Below, one piece after another: positions 23,515-32,237 of a DNA stretch of 64,000 nt. A program made the position numbers and the translations under genes. The stretch's first letter is position 1. Each line of letters opens with the position of its first letter. Source of the stretch: JACVRW01 sp963734365 (GTDB lineage: Bacteria; Actinomycetota; Thermoleophilia; Solirubrobacterales; Thermoleophilaceae); the NCBI GenBank assembly GCA_963734365.1, contig CAVTGV010000008.1, forward strand, positions 1-64,000, in the 5' to 3' direction. The notes beneath the pieces were generated by a model that was not told the origin of the DNA, ran no database searches, and saw nothing but the letters and a program-made list of their open reading frames with translations.

Positions 23515-24267
23515 CTGCCGCCCCTTCAGCTGGTAACGCGTTCGTTCGAGGACGATCCCGCCCTCGACGTCGCCGTTTCGCGAGCCCTGATGCTGCGCGT
23601 CGGTGCCGGCGAGCTCCCCGCCACGCTCCGGCTGGCGCGACCGGGCGCGTTCGTGGCGTTCGCCAAGCGCGACGTGGTGGTGCCCGGCTACGAGGATGCG
23701 GTCCGCGCGGCGCGCGCCGAGGGCTTCGAGGCGGTCGTGCGCCTCGCCGGTGGCCGCGCGGCGATCTTCCACGAGGACACGATCGAGCTCGGCCATGCCC
23801 TGCCCGATCCGGACCCGCGGGCCCGCATCCACGAGCGCTTCGAGAGAACGGCGCTGCGGATCGCCGCGGCGCTCAAGGGACTCGGTTTAGACGCCCGCGT
23901 GGGAGAGGTGCCGGGCGAGTACTGCCCCGGTCGCTACAGCGTGAACGCGAGAGGGGCGGCGAAGCTCGCCGGGGTGGGGCAGCGGGTGGTGGCCGGCGGC
24001 TCCCACACGGGGGTCGTGCTGGTGGTGGCGGGCGAGGAGCGCATCAAGCGCGCGCTCGGCCCCGTCTACGCCGCCCTCGGCCTCGACTGGCGGCCCGAGG
24101 TGACCGGCTCGGTGGCCGGCGAGAACGGCGCCGCCGGCTGGACCACGGTGAGAGACGCGCTGATCGACCAGTACGCGCGCGACCACGAGATCGTCGAGGC
24201 CGACCTGGACGAGGAGACGCTGGCGCTGGCCCGGCGGCTGGCGCCCGAGCACCGCGCGCCGGGCTAG
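23515..24267 (+). CDS. Lipoate-protein ligase A/octanoyltransferase-family protein
   Basis: A protein of the biotin/lipoate ligase (LplA/LipM) fold. The conserved block VRLAGGRAAIFHEDTIEL corresponds to the RRxxGGGxxFHD motif. CPGRYSVNARGAAKLAGVGQR contains the catalytic Lys and the Cys used by LipM-type octanoyltransferases. The first ATG is at 23590, but coding similarity continues upstream (QLVTRSFEDDPALDVAVSRAL), which supplies the first strand and helix. The only initiators there are CTG at 23515 or 23530; I give 23515, with low confidence in that choice. It either transfers octanoate or ligates lipoate to E2/GcvH proteins. It follows the SufT-like gene by 13 nt, and lipoyl synthesis needs Fe-S enzymes. 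Confidence 0.75.
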   Translation: MPPLQLVTRSFEDDPALDVAVSRALMLRVGAGELPATLRLARPGAFVAFAKRDVVVPGYEDAVRAARAEGFEAVVRLAGGRAAIFHEDTIELGHALPDPDPRARIHERFERTALRIAAALKGLGLDARVGEVPGEYCPGRYSVNARGAAKLAGVGQRVVAGGSHTGVVLVVAGEERIKRALGPVYAALGLDWRPEVTGSVAGENGAAGWTTVRDALIDQYARDHEIVEADLDEETLALARRLAPEHRAPG

Positions 24268-25158
24268 TCAGGCCGGCTGGGCGGCCGCAACCCGCTCCGA
24301 GTTGGCCGTGAGGGCGTCCACGACCCTCGGCCACACCTCGCGCGGCAGGTCGTGGCCCATCCCGGGCACCGACACCAGCTCCGCGCCGGGGATCGCCCGC
24401 GCGGTGGCCACGCCGCCGCGGTAGGGCACAAGCGGGTCGGCCATTCCGTGGATCACCACGGTCGGCAGTCGCAGTTCGCGAAGGCGCGGGGTCCGGTCGC
24501 CCGACGCCAGGATCGCCGCCAGCTGCCGCGCCGTTCCGGCTGGGTGATGGCCGCGCTCGAAAGTGGCGGCGGCCAGCTCACGTGTGCGCGCCTCGTCCTG
24601 CGCGAAGCCGGGGGAGCCGATCATCCGGAACACGCGCACGAAGTGATCCACGTACCCCTCGCGGTCTTGCGGCGCGCGGCGCATCAGCACGCTCCATACC
24701 CGCAGCTTCGGCGTCCCGGCCCGGCGCTCGCCGGTGGTCGACATGACCGAGACGAGTGAGAGCAGGCGCTCGGGCCGCTCGATGGCCATGGCCTGGGCGA
24801 TCATCCCGCCCATCGAGGCTCCCAGGACGTGGGCACGCTCGATCCCGAGGTGGTCGAGCAGCCCGAAGGCGTCGTCGGCCATGTCGCCCAGCAGGTACGG
24901 GGAGTCGATCGTGAAGCCGGCCATGGCGCGCATGATCGGCGGCACCGGTGCGTCGATCTGCGTGGAGCGGCCGGCGTCGCGGTTGTCGAAGCGGATCACG
25001 AAGAAGCCCCGCCCGGCCAGCTCCTCGCACAGCTCACGATCCCAGTGGATCAGCTGCATCCCCAGGCCCATCACCAGCAGCAGCGGCGTGCCGGAGGGGT
25101 CGCCGAGCGTCTCGTAGACGATCTCGACGCCGTTGGTGGCTACGCGCTGCTCGTTCAC
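24268..25158 (-). CDS. Alpha/beta hydrolase
   Basis: A 296-residue alpha/beta hydrolase. The nucleophile elbow is GASMGG near residue 112, the oxyanion strand LLLVMGLGMQLIHWD near 27 and the catalytic His in VPGMGHDLP near 275. The VMGLG and FDNRDAGRST motifs resemble the esterase/TAP-like group in actinomycetes. No signal peptide is present. GTG 25158 overlaps the stop of the upstream S15-like gene (GTGA), so the two are translated together, and the two stops at 24267/24268 are adjacent. The substrate is unknown. Confidence 0.85.
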   Translation of the reverse strand: MNEQRVATNGVEIVYETLGDPSGTPLLLVMGLGMQLIHWDRELCEELAGRGFFVIRFDNRDAGRSTQIDAPVPPIMRAMAGFTIDSPYLLGDMADDAFGLLDHLGIERAHVLGASMGGMIAQAMAIERPERLLSLVSVMSTTGERRAGTPKLRVWSVLMRRAPQDREGYVDHFVRVFRMIGSPGFAQDEARTRELAAATFERGHHPAGTARQLAAILASGDRTPRLRELRLPTVVIHGMADPLVPYRGGVATARAIPGAELVSVPGMGHDLPREVWPRVVDALTANSERVAAAQPA

Positions 25159-26906
25159 CGCGTCGGCAGCTCGACGCGCAGCTTGGAAGCGCGCACGGTG
25201 AAATCGAAGTTGCTGGTGCGCAGATAGCCGGGATCGTTGCCCAGCAGCTCGAGCTTCACGCGATGGCCTGGCTCGAAGCGCCAGCCGTTGCCGAACAACT
25301 GGAAGGCGATGCGCCCGCGCTGGTTGTCACGCAGGCGGTAGACGCCGCGCGAGATCAGCGTCTGCCGGCCCTCGTGCACGTCCCACAGGCGGGCGGCGAT
25401 GAAGCCACCGCGGCCCTTGGTCTTGATCGAGGCGCGCACGGTGGGAAGGCCGAGCAGGGTGAAGGCGCGTCCCACCCGGCGGCTGACCACCGCCGTGCCG
25501 GGAGCGTCACCGGCCGGGAAGGTCGTGCAGGCGCTGTTGCTCAGCGGATTGACCGCCTGAGCGGGGTTTCCCCCGGAGGACGCGATGGTCTGGCCCCCGC
25601 GGACGCCCATCGCCTGCTCGTCCGGATGGAGCCCCGCCCAGCTGCGGGCGCGGTAGGGGCCGCCTGCCGGGGCATCCTGGGGGCAAGTCTGGGTGTAGGC
25701 GGTCACGCTCCGGTTGCGCGGAGGACTGCCACGGCCCTTGAGGATCGCGTCGAAGAAGCGCGAACCCTGATCGTTGAGCGCACGGTCGACGGCGGGCTTG
25801 TTCGAACCCCGCGGGTGCCCGAGGTCGGCCAGTTGGAGAGCCACGTAGGCGCGCTTGCGGCTGCCGACGGTGCGGTAGGCGCGCACACCCTCGGGCGCGG
25901 GGAACAGGTCGTCGGTCCAGCCGTTCTCGATGAGCATCGGCGCACTCGGGCCCGACAGGCCCGCCGCGCTGTGGTAGGTGGTGAGCTCGCGCCCGACCGC
26001 CAGCGCCCTCCGCGTAGCGGGCTCGCCGCGGTCGGTGAGCGTCTTCCATCCGGTGATGTCCGCGCTGAACGGCCCGCCCTCGGGTGCGTAGAAGCCAGAC
26101 GCACTCCCGGCGCCGTAGAGCGCGTTGTTGTAGGTCTCCTTGGAGACGCCGCCGGGTCTGGTGCTCTGAGCCGCCCGGAACGGCTTGAAGTCGAGGTAGC
26201 GTCCGTTGGGCTGCAGCGACTCGGTGAGGTCGAAGCCACCCCAGCGTGGATAGGCGGCGGCGATGCGAAGCCTGCGGCCACGCGGGCTGCGCCAGGGCCG
26301 GAAGCGCCCGCTCGCGAGCCTCACGCGATCACGCAGGCGGGCCAGGTTCATGCTCTGGATCCCGCCGTAGGAGATGCCACTCACGCCGATCGCCCTCGGC
26401 TTGATCACGCCCTGATCCACCAGCCGTCCGAGGAGGTACTGGGTATCGCGGCTCTCGTGGCGCTGATCGGACAGCCGGACCCATCCGCGGGCGCAGGCGG
26501 GAACGCCACGCGAATCGGCAACACCGCAAGAACGGCCGAAGCCTCGAGCGCTGGCGGTGATCACCGCGTAGCCGCGCTGGGCGAAGTAGACGTTGTTGTA
26601 GTGATAGTTGGCGCCTCCGCCTCCGTCTGGCGAGCTTGCCTCGAAGGCCCCCTTGTTTCCACCCCAGCCGTGCATGAGGACGATCGCGGGGAAGGGCCCG
26701 TTGCCGCTCGGCGGGAGGGTCACGTCCACGTCGATGGGCACTCCGTCGAAGCTCGATACGCGCTGGCCGTCGCTTGCCGTGGGGCAGAACAGAGTGCCGT
26801 TCTGCGACGTGCAGGAATGGCCGAAGGGCTTGGGTGGGGCGGCGGCCGCGGCGGCGGGAACGGCGGCCGCGGTAACGGATACCGCCAGTGCGATCAGCTT
26901 CTTCAT
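25155..26906 (-). CDS. Secreted X-Pro dipeptidyl-peptidase/CocE-type (S15) hydrolase
   Basis: A 583-residue exported serine hydrolase. The signal peptide is MKKLIALAVSVTAAAVPAAA. The S15/CocE domain shows IVLMHGWGG, the nucleophile GISYGG near residue 200, Asp in ENGWTDDLF and His in DLGHPRG. A C-terminal beta-jelly-roll follows (LRVELPTR end). Family members cleave Xaa-Pro peptides or acyl esters such as cocaine or cephalosporin esters. It is the first gene of a two-gene unit with the alpha/beta hydrolase. TAGGGT lies 9 nt before the ATG. Substrate and localisation beyond export are inferred. Confidence 0.85.
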   Translation of the reverse strand: MKKLIALAVSVTAAAVPAAAAAAPPKPFGHSCTSQNGTLFCPTASDGQRVSSFDGVPIDVDVTLPPSGNGPFPAIVLMHGWGGNKGAFEASSPDGGGGANYHYNNVYFAQRGYAVITASARGFGRSCGVADSRGVPACARGWVRLSDQRHESRDTQYLLGRLVDQGVIKPRAIGVSGISYGGIQSMNLARLRDRVRLASGRFRPWRSPRGRRLRIAAAYPRWGGFDLTESLQPNGRYLDFKPFRAAQSTRPGGVSKETYNNALYGAGSASGFYAPEGGPFSADITGWKTLTDRGEPATRRALAVGRELTTYHSAAGLSGPSAPMLIENGWTDDLFPAPEGVRAYRTVGSRKRAYVALQLADLGHPRGSNKPAVDRALNDQGSRFFDAILKGRGSPPRNRSVTAYTQTCPQDAPAGGPYRARSWAGLHPDEQAMGVRGGQTIASSGGNPAQAVNPLSNSACTTFPAGDAPGTAVVSRRVGRAFTLLGLPTVRASIKTKGRGGFIAARLWDVHEGRQTLISRGVYRLRDNQRGRIAFQLFGNGWRFEPGHRVKLELLGNDPGYLRTSNFDFTVRASKLRVELPTR

Positions 26907-26960
26907 GGCAGGAGCACCCTAGCTACCGCCACTCTCGAAACCATTCGAGGCGCGCCGGGG

Positions 26961-28445
26961 TCAGCTCTTCTGCTTGGCGGCCGCCGCCCCGCCCGGGCGC
27001 TTGGCGGCGGACTTCTTCGAGCCGTTCGCGCGGGCCGTCTTGGCGCTCTGCTTGCGAGCCGCGTTGAGCAGCTCGTCGAGCGACTGCTCGAGGTGCGCGC
27101 CCACGGACTCGACGTCGGCCATCGCGTCGTAGTCGGCCAGCAGACCGAAATCGACCTTGCCGTTGTAGCTCATGATCGCGATCGCCAGCGCGTGGTTCTC
27201 GGGTAGGAACGCGATCGGCACGATCTCCTGCATCTCCCGGCCGAGGATGTAGAGCGGGAACTGCGGGCCCGGCACGTTGGTCACGATCAGGTTGAAGAGC
27301 CGTGTGGAGAAGTTGAGCCGCGACGCCTGGGCCAGCAGCGTGGGCGGCGCGAAATCCTGCAGCCCGGAGATCACCTCGGCGCCCAGCGCTTGCTTCGACT
27401 CCTTCAGGTGCCCCATGCCCTCGCGCACGATCGCGAGACGCTCGACCGGGTCAGAGGCGTACACGGGCAGCGGGCCGCGCATGGCGGCGATCCGGTTTCC
27501 GAGCGCGCCGCGTTCGTCCTGACCGCGGATCGAGACCGGCACCAGGGCGCGCAGCTCGAGCCCCTCGGTCCGTACGCCGCGCTCGCGCAGCCAGCGGCCG
27601 AGCGCGCCGGCAACCACGGTCAGCACGGCGTCGTTGACCGTCCCGCCGAGCGCGTCCTTGATCTCCTTGAAGTCGGCCAGCCGGCTCTGCACCCACCAGA
27701 CGCGGCGGTGCGGTCCTATCTCCACGTTGAGCGGTACGTCGGGCGCCGGGTTCATCCCGGCCCACACGACCTCGCCGACGCCCTCGGCGGCCTCCCGAAC
27801 GCGCCCGAGGGTGCGGCCGGGATGCTGCGCGGCATCGAGGGCGCCGCCGGCCAGACCGATCGGCGTGCGCACGAGACCCTTGATCCCCTCCGCCACGAGG
27901 TCTGCGTCCGAGGGCTCGGGCTCGGGAGCCCAGTCGTCGTCCTCGGCCACCTCGGCGGGCACCGGGGAGAGGTCGAACAGCACCGTGGCTATGTCCACCC
28001 CCGACACCCCGTCCACCAACGCGTGGTGAGTCTTGGAGATCAGCGCGAAGCGCCCGTGCTCGAGGCCCTGAATGATCCACAGCTCCCAGAGCGGCTTCGA
28101 GCGATCGAGGCGCTGGGAGAAGATGCGGCCCACGAGCTGGCGCAGCTGGTCGGCGCTGCCCGGCTTGGGCAGGGCGGTGTGGCGCACGTGGTAGTCGAGG
28201 TTGAAGCTCGGGTCGTCGACCCAGAACGGCCGTCCCATCTCGAGGCGGGGAACGGCGAGCTTCTGGCGGTAGCGCGGCACCAGCTGCAGCCGGGACTGGA
28301 TGTGAGCGCAGAGCTCCTCGCGCGCCGGCGGTGGCCCCTCGAAGATCACGAGCGCTCCCACGTGCATGTGCGAGGCCTGTTTCTCCTGGTGCAGGAAGGA
28401 GGCGTCGATTGCCGTCAGGCGGTCCTTGTGGCCCTGCGTGCTCAC
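26961..28445 (-). CDS. Wax ester synthase/diacylglycerol O-acyltransferase (WS/DGAT)
   Basis: A 494-residue WS/DGAT. The catalytic motif KTHHALVDG (HHxxxDG) is near residue 140. The N-terminus LTAIDASFLHQEKQASHMHVGAL and the ND motif region TVNDAVLTVVAGALG are typical. It condenses acyl-CoA with long-chain alcohols or diacylglycerol to make storage wax esters or triacylglycerol at the membrane. The C-terminus is a basic, Lys/Ala-rich tail (KKSAAKRPGG), unusual for the family and perhaps for membrane or nucleic-acid binding. GTG 28445 lies 7 nt after TAGGCT (reverse of 28453-28458), a leaderless start. It diverges from the M28 peptidase. Confidence 0.9.
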   Translation of the reverse strand: MSTQGHKDRLTAIDASFLHQEKQASHMHVGALVIFEGPPPAREELCAHIQSRLQLVPRYRQKLAVPRLEMGRPFWVDDPSFNLDYHVRHTALPKPGSADQLRQLVGRIFSQRLDRSKPLWELWIIQGLEHGRFALISKTHHALVDGVSGVDIATVLFDLSPVPAEVAEDDDWAPEPEPSDADLVAEGIKGLVRTPIGLAGGALDAAQHPGRTLGRVREAAEGVGEVVWAGMNPAPDVPLNVEIGPHRRVWWVQSRLADFKEIKDALGGTVNDAVLTVVAGALGRWLRERGVRTEGLELRALVPVSIRGQDERGALGNRIAAMRGPLPVYASDPVERLAIVREGMGHLKESKQALGAEVISGLQDFAPPTLLAQASRLNFSTRLFNLIVTNVPGPQFPLYILGREMQEIVPIAFLPENHALAIAIMSYNGKVDFGLLADYDAMADVESVGAHLEQSLDELLNAARKQSAKTARANGSKKSAAKRPGGAAAAKQKS

Positions 28446-28476
28446 GGCGCTGAGCCTACCCGTGACAATCCCGTGT

Positions 28477-29367
28477 GTGAAGCTGCTGGGAATCGTGCTC
28501 GCACTCCAGGTCCTGCTCGGCCTCGTGCTCGTTGCGCTCGTGGCCACCGACAACCTTCCGTTCACCGACGGCGAGGCGGACGGCGCCGCGACCCGGCCGG
28601 CGCCGCGGGCCAAGGTCGACCGCTTCGACGGGCGCAGGGCCTACGACCTGCTGGCCGAGCAGGTCGAGCTCGGTCCGCGGCCGGCCGGCTCGGAGGCGTC
28701 ACGCAAGCTCGCTGCGCGCCTGAAGCGCCTGGTGCCGCGCGGCCACTACCAATCCGTGCCCGGCGGGCTGCGCAACGTGATCGGCACCGTCCGCGGTCGC
28801 GAGCGCGGCTACGTGGTGGTGGGCGCCCACTACGACACCAAGGACCTCCCCGGCTTCGTGGGGGCGAACGACGGCGCCTCGGGTACCGCCGTCGTGGCCG
28901 AGCTGGCGCGCACGATCAGGCGCCCGCGTCACACGATCCGCTTCGTCTTCTTCGATGGCGAGGAGAGCCCGGGTGACGCGCCGGACGAGGACTTCGAGCG
29001 GCTCGGCCTGCGCGGCGCCAAGGTGGCCGCGCGTCGCTTCGATGACGCGCGGGCCATGATCCTGCTCGACTTCGTCGGCGAGCGCCGTCTGCGTATCCCG
29101 CGCGAGGCCTACTCGAACGAGCGATTGTGGCGAGAGCTGCGTGCCGCCGCTCGCCGGGTGGGGGCAGCTCGGGTGTTCCCCGACGACACCCAGGGCGGGA
29201 TCCTCGACGACCACATCCCGTTCCTGAAGCGGGGCGTGCCGTCCATCGACCTGATCGACTTCGACTTCCGCTGCTGGCACCAGACCTGCGATGACCTGAG
29301 TGCGGTCTCGCAGCGCAGTGTCGATGCGGTGGGGGAGACGATGTACGAGCTGCTGCGCGGTCTCTGA
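28477..29367 (+). CDS. M28-family zinc peptidase, glutaminyl-cyclase-like
   Basis: A 296-residue protein. One N-terminal membrane segment (LLGIVLALQVLLGLVLVAL) acts as anchor or signal. The M28 zinc site includes GAHYDTK, NDGASGTA, FFDGEES, ILLDFVG and DDHIPFLKRGVP. The DDHIPF and CWHQT blocks resemble glutaminyl-peptide cyclotransferases of this clan more than aminopeptidases, so it could cyclise N-terminal Gln on exported proteins. GTG 28462 and 28477 are in frame. GACAAT at 28464-28469 favours a leaderless start at 28477. It diverges from the WS/DGAT gene and is followed by ispH with a 23-nt gap. Confidence 0.8.
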   Translation: MKLLGIVLALQVLLGLVLVALVATDNLPFTDGEADGAATRPAPRAKVDRFDGRRAYDLLAEQVELGPRPAGSEASRKLAARLKRLVPRGHYQSVPGGLRNVIGTVRGRERGYVVVGAHYDTKDLPGFVGANDGASGTAVVAELARTIRRPRHTIRFVFFDGEESPGDAPDEDFERLGLRGAKVAARRFDDARAMILLDFVGERRLRIPREAYSNERLWRELRAAARRVGAARVFPDDTQGGILDDHIPFLKRGVPSIDLIDFDFRCWHQTCDDLSAVSQRSVDAVGETMYELLRGL

Positions 29368-29390
29368 AGGCCCCGCTAGCCTTGCTGGAG

Positions 29391-30347
29391 GTGTCCGCAA
29401 CCCCGCAAAGACTGCTGCTGGCGGCGCCGCGCGGGTACTGCGCGGGCGTCGACCGGGCCGTTCAGACCGTCGAGCGCGCGCTCGAGCTCTACGGCCCTCC
29501 CGTCTACGTGCGCAAGGAGATCGTGCACAACAAGCACGTGGTCGAGCAGCTGCGCGAGCGCGGCGCCATCTTCGTCGAGGAGGAGACCGAGGTTCCGGCC
29601 GGCAAGACCGTCGTCTTCTCGGCACACGGCGTGGCCCCATCGGTGCACCAGAACGCCGAGACGCGCCGGCTCAAGACCATCGACGCCACCTGCCCGCTCG
29701 TGACCAAGGTGCACGTGGAGGCCAAGAAGTTCGCCGCCGAGGGCTACACCATCGTCCTCATCGGGCATGCCGGCCACGAGGAGGTGGAGGGCACGATGGG
29801 CGAGGCGCCCGAGTGCTTCGTGCTGGTCGAGACCGAGGACGACGTGGACGCACTCGAGCTCGCGGACCCGGACCGCGTGGCCTACCTCACCCAGACGACC
29901 CTCTCGGTCGACGAGACCGACCGCATCATCCGCCGCCTACGCGAGCGCTTCCCCAACATCACCGGGCCCAAGTCGGACGACATCTGCTACGCCACCACCA
30001 ACCGCCAGATGGCCGTCCGCCAGATGGCGCGCGAGTGTGACCTCGTGCTCGTGATCGGCTCGCGCAACTCCTCCAACTCGAACCGGCTCGTGGAGGTCGC
30101 CCGCGACCACGGTGCCGACTCGCACCTGATCGACAACGAAGGCCAGGTTCAGGAGGAGTGGCTCGAGGGCAAGCGCGTCGTGGGCATCAGCTCGGGCGCC
30201 AGCGCGCCCGAGGAGCTCGTCCAGCGGCTGGTGGAGTTCTTCCGCGCGCGGGGCACAGAGGACGTCTCCGAGTTCGAGGTCGTCCAGGAGGACGTGCGCT
30301 TCATGCTTCCCAAGGAGATCCGTCGCGCCCTGGCGGCGCGGGCGTGA
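29391..30347 (+). CDS. ispH: 4-hydroxy-3-methylbut-2-enyl diphosphate reductase (IspH)
   Basis: A 318-residue IspH. The three Fe-S-ligating cysteines are in PRGYCAGVDRA, IDATCPLVTKVH and DDICYATTNR. The substrate-binding His residues occur in IVHNKHVV and FSAHGV, and the HAGHEEVEGTMGEAP block is typical. It makes IPP and DMAPP in the last step of the MEP pathway and needs a [4Fe-4S] cluster, so it depends on the Suf system encoded 5-12 kb downstream. TTG 29382 is in frame, but TAGCCT at 29377-29382 puts a leaderless start at GTG 29391. It overlaps the opposite gene at the 3' end by 47 nt. Confidence 0.95.
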   Translation: MSATPQRLLLAAPRGYCAGVDRAVQTVERALELYGPPVYVRKEIVHNKHVVEQLRERGAIFVEEETEVPAGKTVVFSAHGVAPSVHQNAETRRLKTIDATCPLVTKVHVEAKKFAAEGYTIVLIGHAGHEEVEGTMGEAPECFVLVETEDDVDALELADPDRVAYLTQTTLSVDETDRIIRRLRERFPNITGPKSDDICYATTNRQMAVRQMARECDLVLVIGSRNSSNSNRLVEVARDHGADSHLIDNEGQVQEEWLEGKRVVGISSGASAPEELVQRLVEFFRARGTEDVSEFEVVQEDVRFMLPKEIRRALAARA

Positions 30348-31143
30348 ACTGAACGCCGTGTAGCCGCAGGCCGGGGTTCTCGGCCTCCACGGTGCCGCCC
30401 GTCTCGTGCAGTCCGGGCTCCAGGCCGCCGCCCGACAGGACCGCGTACGCCTCGCCGGCCCGGTAGCTGAAGCTCGCGGCCGCTCCGGCGTCGGCCGACT
30501 CGATCCAGTCCTCGCCGTCGGTCCAGTCGCGTACGAGCTCGAGGCGCTCTCGGTCGGCGGGCAGGACGATGTCGGCCGTCTGCGGCTCGAGCAGGACCCC
30601 GGGCGCGTCCTCGGCGCGCAACGGATCCATCGCTTCGACCTCGATGTCCAGGCACTCACCGATCGCCATTTCGGTCTCGCCGTACTCGCCCTCGCCGTAG
30701 TGGACGAAGGCGAGCCGGCCGGTCCGGTCGAACAGGTAGCGCCCCGGCCAGCCGCGGTTGCCGTAGAGGCGCCAGACCTCGAGCTGGGGATCGAGCAGGA
30801 CGGCGTAGGGCACCTCGAGCCGCTCGACGTTGCGCGCCACCGTCTCGGGGTCGCGCCCGAAGGAGTATCCGGGCGAGTGGATACCGATCACCCGCAGGCC
30901 ACGGTCGCCGTAGCGCCGATGCCACTCGACGAGATAGGGCAGGGTCCGCAGGGAGTTGACGCGGGCGAAATCCCAGAACTCCACCAGCACCGCTCCCTGG
31001 CCCATGAGGGTGTTCATTCGCAGGAAGGCGACGTTGAGCCAGTCCATTCCCGGCGGGAACTCGGGGGCGTAGATCTCGGCTTCGGGGGGCGGCCGCACCG
31101 CCCAAGCATGCCCGACCTGCGAGCGGGCGGCGACCGCGAGCAT
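30301..31143 (-). CDS. Thioredoxin-fold protein lacking the CxxC (DipZ C-terminal-like)
   Basis: About 280 residues. The region VLVEFWDFARVNSLRTLPYL aligns with VxVDFWTYxCINCxRTLPY of DipZ/TlpA-like thioredoxins, but both cysteines are replaced (ARVNS). The downstream motifs are kept: VIGIHSPGYSFGRDPETV, YAVLLDPQLEVW, WPGRYLFDRTGRL and HYGEGEYGETE. The C-terminal DipZ-like beta domain follows. It is therefore a redox-inactive relative, perhaps a binding protein or scaffold. No clear signal peptide is seen from ATG 31143; a later start such as the one before YAPEFPPGMDWL is possible. Its 3' end overlaps ispH by 47 nt on the opposite strand. Confidence 0.75.
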   Translation of the reverse strand: MLAVAARSQVGHAWAVRPPPEAEIYAPEFPPGMDWLNVAFLRMNTLMGQGAVLVEFWDFARVNSLRTLPYLVEWHRRYGDRGLRVIGIHSPGYSFGRDPETVARNVERLEVPYAVLLDPQLEVWRLYGNRGWPGRYLFDRTGRLAFVHYGEGEYGETEMAIGECLDIEVEAMDPLRAEDAPGVLLEPQTADIVLPADRERLELVRDWTDGEDWIESADAGAAASFSYRAGEAYAVLSGGGLEPGLHETGGTVEAENPGLRLHGVQFTPAPPGRDGSPWEA

Positions 31144-31180
31144 CCGCGATCAGAACCGCAACTCGAACGCGGCAAGGTGT

Positions 31181-31204
31181 TATAGGGTGGCCCGAAGTCG
31201 GGCC
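31181..31204 (+). promoter_or_regulatory. Promoter with 5'-terminal hairpin before secreted protein 1
   Basis: TATAGGGT at 31181-31188 offers a -10 (TATAGG or TAGGGT). It is followed at once by the hairpin GGCCCGA-AG-TCGGGCC (31189-31204), which would form at the very 5' end of the transcript, about 30-40 nt before the SD-led ATG at 31237. A 5'-terminal stem like this can stabilise mRNA. Confidence 0.5.
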
Positions 31205-31236
31205 CCGTACCCATGTACGAACCTTCAGGAGGAGGA

Positions 31237-32052
31237 ATGCGAAAGCGTTTGATCGCTGCGGTGAGCGCCGTGGCGGTACTTGCTCTGGGTGTAGGCATCG
31301 CCTTTGCCCAGCAGACGGGTGACAACATCTACACGGTCGATCTTGCGACCACCAAGCCGGCCGGGAAGGGAAGCCCGTCCAAGCCGGTCCCGGTCAAGCT
31401 GGGATTCGGGTACGAGGTCAGCGCGGAGGGCGGCCTGCGCCCGACGGCGATCGATGAGTACCGCATCGCGCCGGAGGGTCTCGTGACCTATCCGAAGCTG
31501 TTCAAGGCGTGCAAGTTCTCCCAGGCGGCTGCGCTGCCCGAGCCGTCGTCCAAGTGCAAGAAGGCCGCGCTGGGCAAGGGCACCGTGCGTAACCAGTTCG
31601 GCGCGACGTCCGACCGGAGCCCGGGTTCACAGGTTGCGTGCAACCTGCGGCTCCGCCTCTACAACCTGTCTGACGCCGGGAAGAACGGCGGTATGGCGAT
31701 CCGGCTCGACGGCGGGCCTGGCCAGGAGCCGGCACCCGGTTGCCCGACGCCCATCAACGAGACGATCAAGGCGAAGTACGTGAACGTCAAGTATCAGGGC
31801 CTCAAGACCGCGGAGCTGCGCTTCAAGGTCCAGCGGAACCTGTACGAGCCCGTCCAGGGGCTGTCGAACGCCGTGGTCGACACGACCTCGACCGTCAACA
31901 AGAAGACGGCCAAGACCAAGGTCAAGGGCAAGACGCGGACCGTCGGCTACTACTCGAAGATCGGATGCAAGGGCAAGACCCGCGCCGTGCGAGTGGTGTT
32001 CGTGGACCTGTCGAACAAGAAGTTCACCGCCACGAAGACTGGTCCCTGCTGA
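31237..32052 (+). CDS. Secreted lysine-rich protein, paralogue of the next gene (1)
   Basis: A 271-residue exported protein. The signal peptide is MRKRLIAAVSAVAVLALGVG with cleavage after IAFA. The mature part is rich in Lys and Gly, with KPVPVKLGFGYEV, a CKFS...SKCKKAALGKGTV segment and the C-terminal KTKVKGKTRTVG. The paired cysteines suggest disulfides. It shares order and motifs with the gene at 32238 (K-P-x-P-V-K-L, GKG, C-terminal VKGK repeats), so they form a tandem paralogous pair. Function is unknown; a beta-rich cell-surface or matrix role is possible. AGGAGGAGG before ATG 31237 is a strong Shine-Dalgarno and contrasts with the leaderless neighbours. An upstream ATG at 31213 is less likely. 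Confidence 0.8.
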   Translation: MRKRLIAAVSAVAVLALGVGIAFAQQTGDNIYTVDLATTKPAGKGSPSKPVPVKLGFGYEVSAEGGLRPTAIDEYRIAPEGLVTYPKLFKACKFSQAAALPEPSSKCKKAALGKGTVRNQFGATSDRSPGSQVACNLRLRLYNLSDAGKNGGMAIRLDGGPGQEPAPGCPTPINETIKAKYVNVKYQGLKTAELRFKVQRNLYEPVQGLSNAVVDTTSTVNKKTAKTKVKGKTRTVGYYSKIGCKGKTRAVRVVFVDLSNKKFTATKTGPC

Positions 32053-32081
32053 CCAGACCCAGCTAGACGCGCTTCAAGATC

Positions 32082-32103
32082 GGGGCGGCCTTCGGGCCGC
32101 CCC
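32082..32103 (+). terminator. Intrinsic-terminator-like hairpin
   Basis: Perfect stem GGGGCGGCC (32082-32090) with tetraloop TTCG and GGCCGCCCC (32095-32103), 30 nt after the stop of secreted protein 1. No T-run follows, as is common in GC-rich actinobacteria. Confidence 0.75.
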
Positions 32104-32237
32104 GTCGCGTTCTGGCGAAACTTCTGGGGCGCTTAGGTGTCCTTAAGGCCTGGGCCGTATACCTATTGCGGTCTGCAGCATGCGCGAGGCCCTCGGCCCG
32201 CGTACGGTTACACCTAACTCTCGACGACGGAGGATCC

